Translations under genes and position numbers: made by a program
Notes under the pieces: model-generated
What the model was told of the DNA's origin: nothing
The model's input: only the letters and a program-made list of their open reading frames with translations
Database searches by the model: none
Part shown: positions 59,845 to 64,000 of the stretch, piece by piece
Layout: each line of letters starts with the position of its first letter
Numbering within the stretch: the stretch's first letter is position 1
Source: DAOUBP01 sp964513075
GTDB lineage: Bacteria; Chloroflexota; Anaerolineae; CG2-30-64-16
NCBI GenBank assembly: GCA_964513075.1
Contig: CAZELR010000003.1
Location: 53,195 to 117,194 of the forward strand
Direction of reading: 5' to 3'
DNA length: 64,000 nt

Positions 59845-60528
59845 ATGACCGTTCACGTTACCTATCACGGTCACGCCTGCTTCAGCATCAAGACCGGTCA
59901 GGCTGACTTGCTCATCGACCCGTTTCTCACCGGCAACGCGATGGCCGACGTGACTCCGGCGCAGGTGAACCCGAGTTACATCCTGGTCACCCATGCGCAC
60001 GGTGATCACCTGGGGGATGCCGTCCCAATTGCAAAGCGCACCGGCGCAACAGTCATCAGTAATAACGAGATCCACGGCTACATGTCGAAACAAGGCGTCA
60101 AATCCCACGGCATGCATATCGGCGGCGCGCACGTCTTCCCGTTCGGCAAGGTCAAGCTGACGATCGCACATCACGGCTCCAGCTTTCCCGATGGCTCCTA
60201 TGGCGGCAATCCGTGCGGTTTCCTGCTCTGGCTGGAAGATAAGGTGCTTTACCACGCGGGCGACACGGCATTGTTCCTCGATATGCAACTGTACGGCGAA
60301 GAGGGGATCGATGTCGCCATGTTGCCTATCGGCGACAATTTCACCATGGGGCCGGAAGATGCGGTCAAAGCGGTGTCTTTCTTACAGCCAAAGAAAGCCA
60401 TCCTGATGCATTATAATACGTTCGGCGTAATTGCTCAGGATGCTCAAGCCGTCGCCGATGCGATCACCAGCCGGACGAAGGCCCAGCCGGTGATCCTTAC
60501 GCCGGGCGAGACGATGCTGTTGACGTGA
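59845..60528 (+). CDS. UPF0173 metal-dependent hydrolase (metallo-beta-lactamase fold)
   Basis: The 227-residue protein belongs to the UPF0173 group of the metallo-beta-lactamase superfamily. It has the metal motif THAHGDHLGD, an early HGHACFSI, IAHHGSSFPDGSYGG and a second-metal Asp in HAGDTALF. Its substrate is not known. GGAGG precedes the ATG. It lies between nuoI and a DUF1858 gene, on the same strand with short gaps. Confidence 0.88.
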   Translation: MTVHVTYHGHACFSIKTGQADLLIDPFLTGNAMADVTPAQVNPSYILVTHAHGDHLGDAVPIAKRTGATVISNNEIHGYMSKQGVKSHGMHIGGAHVFPFGKVKLTIAHHGSSFPDGSYGGNPCGFLLWLEDKVLYHAGDTALFLDMQLYGEEGIDVAMLPIGDNFTMGPEDAVKAVSFLQPKKAILMHYNTFGVIAQDAQAVADAITSRTKAQPVILTPGETMLLT

Positions 60529-60544
60529 TAGAGGAGAACTTCTG

Positions 60545-60991
60545 ATGGATATTGCTACCCTTGTTGTGGCGATTGGCGCTTTAGTATTGGCTTTCCTGGC
60601 GGTGCGTCGGATCAGCGGCTTTCAGGAGCAGCTCGAGCACACCTCCAGTTCGCTCTTAGAGTTACGCGGCGCGCTGAACGAGGCCAACGAAAAGTTAGAG
60701 GGGAAGCTCAATGACCTGCAATTGAGCCTGCGTCGGCAGGCCGGCGAGACGATTTTTCGGCCGGAAATGACCATTGCCGAAGCGCTGGAAGTGCACCCTA
60801 AGGTGCAAGAGGTGCTTGCCACCTTCCATCTTGGCGGCTGCTCGCAATGCGCAGTCAGCGACGTCGACACCATTCAAGGGGCATGCCAGTCGTATGGCAT
60901 TGACCAGAAGGCGCTGATGGAAGCGCTTAATGGACTCACCGGTGGCGCCGCAGGGCCTGGCAAGGCGCCGAATGTTAAGGTAAGCTTCTGA
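60545..60991 (+). CDS. Membrane-anchored DUF1858 protein
   Basis: The 148-residue protein starts with one membrane helix (about 3-21), continues as a short coiled coil (about 25-68), and ends in a DUF1858-type domain, MTIAEALEVHPKVQEVLATF, followed by HLGGCSQCAVSDVDTI. The two Cys (GGCSQC) are the usual redox or cluster-binding pair of this family. GGAG precedes the ATG. It is followed three codons later by a protein with another CxxC, which suggests the two work together. Role unknown. Confidence 0.8.
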   Translation: MDIATLVVAIGALVLAFLAVRRISGFQEQLEHTSSSLLELRGALNEANEKLEGKLNDLQLSLRRQAGETIFRPEMTIAEALEVHPKVQEVLATFHLGGCSQCAVSDVDTIQGACQSYGIDQKALMEALNGLTGGAAGPGKAPNVKVSF

Positions 60992-61008
60992 GATTGCCGC
61001 GAGAGATC

Positions 61009-61365
61009 ATGTATCCAAAAGCCGAATTATTATTTCCTCCCAGACTGATCGCGTCGCTGCGCACTTTGCGCGGGCCCGAGTGGGCCGACCTGGTGCAGCG
61101 GGTGACAAAGCTGCCGGAAACCGACCTGGATAGCCTGGCGTTTTCCCTGATGATGGTTCGGCTCGATGGTTGTGTGAAATGTCATGAGGGCAGCTTCAAG
61201 TATATGCGCGGCTGCCAGCTTTGCGCGACCCAGACCGTAATGCAGTTCAAGGGCACCGATGCTGATTTGATGGCGCTCTACCAGAAGGCCCAGCGTGATA
61301 TTCGATCTTATCTGGCTGGTGAGCCCGTCGAAGAGGATGAAAACCTGGAAGTCCTTGAGGAATGA
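61009..61365 (+). CDS. Hypothetical cytoplasmic protein with CVKCH and CQLC motifs
   Basis: The 118-residue protein is not one I recognise. It contains DGCVKCHEGSF and RGCQLCATQTV; the first reads as CxxCH, but there is no signal peptide, so heme attachment is unlikely and a zinc or Fe-S site is more plausible. The C-terminus is acidic (EEDENLEVLEE). ATG 61009, with GAGAG upstream, is preferred over TTG 60994. It is packed tightly between the DUF1858 and FAD enzyme genes. Confidence 0.65.
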   Translation: MYPKAELLFPPRLIASLRTLRGPEWADLVQRVTKLPETDLDSLAFSLMMVRLDGCVKCHEGSFKYMRGCQLCATQTVMQFKGTDADLMALYQKAQRDIRSYLAGEPVEEDENLEVLEE

Positions 61366-61375
61366 AGGATATCTT

Positions 61376-62749
61376 ATGACTTCCAGTGAGCAAATGTACC
61401 CTGAGCAGGGTCGAAGGGCTGAGCAAAGCCGAAGGATTGCAATTATTGGCGCAGGGGTGGCTGGCCTGGCTGCGGCATACGACCTGAATCGCGCCGGCCA
61501 TGCGGTTACGCTGTATGAGGCTGCGCCTACTGTTGGCGGCCTGGCAGCTGGTTTCAAGGCCCCGCATTGGGATTGGACCCTGGAAAAGTTCTACCATCAC
61601 TGGTTCGCGTCCGACAAGCACATGCTGGGCTTCATCAAGGAGCTGGGTTGGAGCGACCAGGTCCTTTTTCCGCGCCCCTATACGGCCATCTATTTCAAGG
61701 GCAAGTTCTATCCGTTTGATTCGATCACCAGCAACATGCCGCTGTTCTTGCTGCGGCACTACTCCCTGATCGATGTCGCCCGGTTTGCTTTGGCTGGCGT
61801 TTACCTCCGTTTCTCTTCCAACTGGAAATCGCTCGAAAAGCATACGGCGGCCGATTGGACACAACGCTATTTTGGGTCGCGTGTCTATGATCTATTCTGG
61901 CGACCGATGTTGGTGGGCAAGTTCGGCGAAGAGAACCTGAAGACTGTCAACATGGCGTGGCTGTGGGCGCGGCTGCATGCGCGCACGACGCGGTTGGGGA
62001 CCTTCACCGGTGGTTTTCAGGTCTTCATGGACAAGTTAGCCGATTTGTTGCGGGGGCGCGGGGTAGAGATCAGGCTGGGAACCCCGGTTACGGGGATCAA
62101 GCAGGCGCAGCGAGCTTCCGAAGCCGCGATGGGCCTGCTTGTGGAGACGGCCACCGGCGCCGAAACGTACGACGCGGTCATCTCGACCAGCTCGCCCGCA
62201 TTTATGGCGAAACTTGCGCCCGACCTGCCCGACAGCTACTCTGCCGGCTTGAAAGCGCTCAAGTCAATGGGTGCAGTCGTGCTGATCGTTTCGCTCGACC
62301 GCCAACTCACGAATTACTACTGGCACAACCTGCCAAAAGAAGCCGGGTTCCCGTTCCTGGCGTTGGTGGAGCACACCAACTACGTCGGCTCGGAACACTT
62401 CGGCGGCGATCACATCATCTACTGCGGCGACTACTTGGACACGGATCACGAATACTTCACGCTGAGCAAGGAGGAGCTGCTGGCGCGCTTTCTGCCCGCG
62501 TTCAGCCGGTTCAATCCCGATTTCGACCCCAGTTGGGTCAAGGATGCCTGGCTCTGGAAGACTGCCTACGCCCAACCCGTGCCGTCGCTGAACCACTCTC
62601 GTAACATCCCGTCCTTGCGCACCCCTGTGCCTGGCCTCTACTTCGCCAGCATGAGCCAGGTCTACCCCTGGGATCGCGGCACCAACTTCGCCGTGGAGAT
62701 TGGGCGCAAGGTGGCGGGGATGGTGATGGATGATTTCGCGGGAGCCTGA
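61376..62749 (+). CDS. FAD-dependent amine-oxidase/protoporphyrinogen-oxidase-like protein
   Basis: The 457-residue flavoprotein has an N-terminal dinucleotide-binding motif (IAIIGAGVAGLAAAYDL), followed by GGLAAGF and a substrate domain. The C-terminal FAD contact is seen as GLYFASMSQVYPWDRGTNFA. The family holds HemG/HemY-like enzymes, phytoene-desaturase-like enzymes and UDP-galactopyranose-mutase-like ones, so no substrate is assigned. ATG 61376 has AAGGA upstream. Just after the start lies an 18-bp direct repeat read in frame. It may be coupled to the genes upstream. Confidence 0.8.
   Translation: MTSSEQMYPEQGRRAEQSRRIAIIGAGVAGLAAAYDLNRAGHAVTLYEAAPTVGGLAAGFKAPHWDWTLEKFYHHWFASDKHMLGFIKELGWSDQVLFPRPYTAIYFKGKFYPFDSITSNMPLFLLRHYSLIDVARFALAGVYLRFSSNWKSLEKHTAADWTQRYFGSRVYDLFWRPMLVGKFGEENLKTVNMAWLWARLHARTTRLGTFTGGFQVFMDKLADLLRGRGVEIRLGTPVTGIKQAQRASEAAMGLLVETATGAETYDAVISTSSPAFMAKLAPDLPDSYSAGLKALKSMGAVVLIVSLDRQLTNYYWHNLPKEAGFPFLALVEHTNYVGSEHFGGDHIIYCGDYLDTDHEYFTLSKEELLARFLPAFSRFNPDFDPSWVKDAWLWKTAYAQPVPSLNHSRNIPSLRTPVPGLYFASMSQVYPWDRGTNFAVEIGRKVAGMVMDDFAGA
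61399..61436. repeat. 18-bp direct repeat at the 5' end of the FAD enzyme gene
   Basis: CTGAGCAGGGTCGAAGGG (61401-61418) and CTGAGCAAAGCCGAAGGA (61419-61436) are tandem degenerate copies, giving EQGRRA and EQSRRI ahead of the FAD motif. The words CTGAGC and CGAAGG belong to a widespread type of dispersed bacterial repeat. Confidence 0.6.
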
Positions 62750-62751
62750 TT

Positions 62752-62855
62752 CGTGTTGCGTACTGCGTATTGCGTGTTCCGTGCAGCTAGCGCATCCCTT
62801 TACAGATAGGACGCACCACGTACCACGCACCACGCACCACGCACCACGTAGCATG
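62752..62855. repeat. Word-like imperfect inverted repeat, copy B
   Basis: GTGTTGCGTACTGCGTATTG-type words (62753-62785) face five ACGCACCACG-type units (62811-62849). The two arms complement each other imperfectly. The 13-mer CGTACTGCGTATT at 62759-62771 is shared with 8490-8502. It occupies the 133-base gap before the Mrp gene. Confidence 0.65.
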
Positions 62856-62882
62856 AGCGCATAACACAATAGGGAGAGATGG

Positions 62883-63983
62883 ATGCTATTCGGTAAGTCA
62901 ACCCCCGTCACCAAAGACATGGTCCTCGGCGCCCTGAAGCAGGTGCAAGAGCCCGAGCTGCACAAAGATCTGGTGACTCTCAAGATGGTCAAGGACATCG
63001 CCGTTTGTGATGGCGAGGTGGCCTTCACCATCACCCTGACCACGCCGGCCTGCCCGCTCAAGGCGCAGATCGAGAGCGAGGCGCGTGCAGCCGTCGTCAA
63101 GCTGCCCGGCGTCAAGAACGTGAATATTAAGTTTGATGCGCAGGTCCGGGCGGACCACCGCATCGCAGGCAAGCTGAGCGTGCCCATCAAAAACATCATC
63201 GCAGTGGCCAGCGGCAAGGGCGGCGTCGGCAAGACCACCGTCTCGGCCAACCTGGCCGTGGCGCTGGGGCAGATGGGCGCCAGGGTGGGCATCCTGGATG
63301 CGGACATCTATGGCCCCAACGTGCCGATTGCGATGGGCGTGTTCAACATGCCGGCCGTAGAAGATGAACAGATGGTGCCGGCCGAGGCGCACGGCATTCA
63401 GGTGATGTCCATCGGTTTCCTGGTGCCCGACGGCGAGGCGTTGGTGTGGCGCGGGCCGATGCTGCACAAGGCCATCGAGCAATTGCTGACCGATGTGGCC
63501 TGGGGCAACCCAACGGCCGCCGACCCTGCCGAGCGCGACCTGGATTACCTGGTGGTGGATCTGCCCCCGGGCACCGGCGACGCGCAGATGAGTCTGGCGC
63601 AGTTGGTGCCGCTGACGGGCAGCGTCATCGTGACCACCCCCCAAGCGATTGCCCTGGCCGATGCGACGCGCGGCATCACGGCATTCAAGCGGCTGGAGGT
63701 GCCCATCCTGGGTATTGTTGAGAATATGGCCGGTGAGGTCTTTGGCTCCGGCGGCGGCGAGGCGGCGGCAGCCAGGCTGGGCGTGCCGTTCCTGGGCCGG
63801 GTGGGCCTGGCGTCGGTGGTGCGTGAAAGCGGGGATAAGGGCGAACCCGTGGTTGCCTGCTGCCCGGATACCGAGCAGGCGGAGGTCTTTCGGCAAATCG
63901 CGCAGAAGATCGCGGCCCAGGTAAGCCTGCTGAACGCCCGGCGCCCTGCCGCTTCGCGCGCGCCGATCAAGCTCGAACTCTAG
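62883..63983 (+). CDS. Mrp/NBP35-family Fe-S cluster carrier ATPase (ApbC)
   Basis: The 366-residue protein has an N-terminal MIP18/DUF59 domain (about 8-85; VQEPELHKDLVTLKMV, TPACPLK) and a deviant P-loop ATPase of the SIMIBI class (ASGKGGVGKTTVSAN, residues 109-123; DADIYGPNVP; VDLPPGTGDAQ). Such proteins carry Fe-S clusters to target enzymes; the mitochondrial relative Ind1/NUBPL serves complex I. The usual C-terminal CxxC is not evident; it has CCPD instead. GGGAGAG precedes the ATG. It lies 3 kb past nuoBCDI, which fits a role there, although this is inferred. Confidence 0.92.
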   Translation: MLFGKSTPVTKDMVLGALKQVQEPELHKDLVTLKMVKDIAVCDGEVAFTITLTTPACPLKAQIESEARAAVVKLPGVKNVNIKFDAQVRADHRIAGKLSVPIKNIIAVASGKGGVGKTTVSANLAVALGQMGARVGILDADIYGPNVPIAMGVFNMPAVEDEQMVPAEAHGIQVMSIGFLVPDGEALVWRGPMLHKAIEQLLTDVAWGNPTAADPAERDLDYLVVDLPPGTGDAQMSLAQLVPLTGSVIVTTPQAIALADATRGITAFKRLEVPILGIVENMAGEVFGSGGGEAAAARLGVPFLGRVGLASVVRESGDKGEPVVACCPDTEQAEVFRQIAQKIAAQVSLLNARRPAASRAPIKLEL

Positions 63984-64000
63984 CGTAATGTCATGCTGAG

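Noticed and set aside
61009..61365. A c-type cytochrome because of CVKCH
   Set aside because: There is no signal peptide or membrane anchor, and a second CxxC nearby fits a metal or cluster site better.

Overview
This 64 kb window carries about 46 protein genes and reads as chromosomal DNA of an anaerobic or facultative bacterium. I infer a member of the Chloroflexota: GC-rich, several lipoproteins and an Lgt enzyme, complex I genes with NuoC and NuoD fused, and intergenic spacers full of degenerate word-like inverted repeats. No rRNA marker is present, so the assignment is tentative. Two 100-base runs of N (8648-8747, 31774-31873) show that it is a scaffolded draft assembly. I saw no tRNA, rRNA, phage, transposase or CRISPR array.

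Layout. 1-5527 (+) holds housekeeping genes: a TPR fragment, a Memo-family protein, PriA, a TlpA-like thioredoxin and Lgt. 5609-14360 (-) holds a YqeC-MocA fusion, an rRNA m5C methyltransferase, a gamma-glutamyltransferase split by an assembly gap, two membrane glycosyltransferase-like proteins, a beta carbonic anhydrase and a nitroreductase. 14477-52697 (-) is one continuous 38 kb run of co-oriented genes, which I read as a purine/ureide catabolic island; adenine deaminase diverges from its far end at 52893 (+). 55869-63983 (+) holds a partial complex I module (NuoB, NuoCD, NuoI with a repeat tail), several small redox-like proteins, a FAD amine-oxidase-like protein and an Mrp-type Fe-S scaffold ATPase.

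How the island may work. Two BMP-type ABC importers (37438-42317 and 47598-52697) would bring in nucleosides or purines. AdeC deaminates adenine. Two separate molybdenum hydroxylases (XdhA plus fused XdhBC; and a three-gene set) oxidise purine rings. YgfK, SsnA, YgeY, YgeW and carbamate kinase belong to the anaerobic purine/urate degradation set known from E. coli and gut anaerobes, in which ureido groups are removed as carbamoyl phosphate (yielding ATP) and 2,3-diaminopropionate is split to pyruvate and ammonia. Here the usual YgeX lyase is not in the window. In its place stand two fold-type II PLP enzymes, plus a second, aspartate-transcarbamylase-like carbamoyltransferase. Pyruvate:ferredoxin oxidoreductase lies between the two importers and could take the pyruvate. 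YqeC-MocA (5609-7006) would supply the matured molybdenum cofactor.

Regulation. Two HutC/UTRA-type GntR regulators lie in the island. Palindromes with the core AGACGTCT sit directly behind the -10 boxes of gntR1 (32728-32747) and of the first importer operon (42518-42540), which suggests a shared repressor site. The 3' ends of both gntR genes abut or overlap tandem arrays of short palindromic units. Inverted repeats between genes inside the operons may tune expression of individual cistrons.
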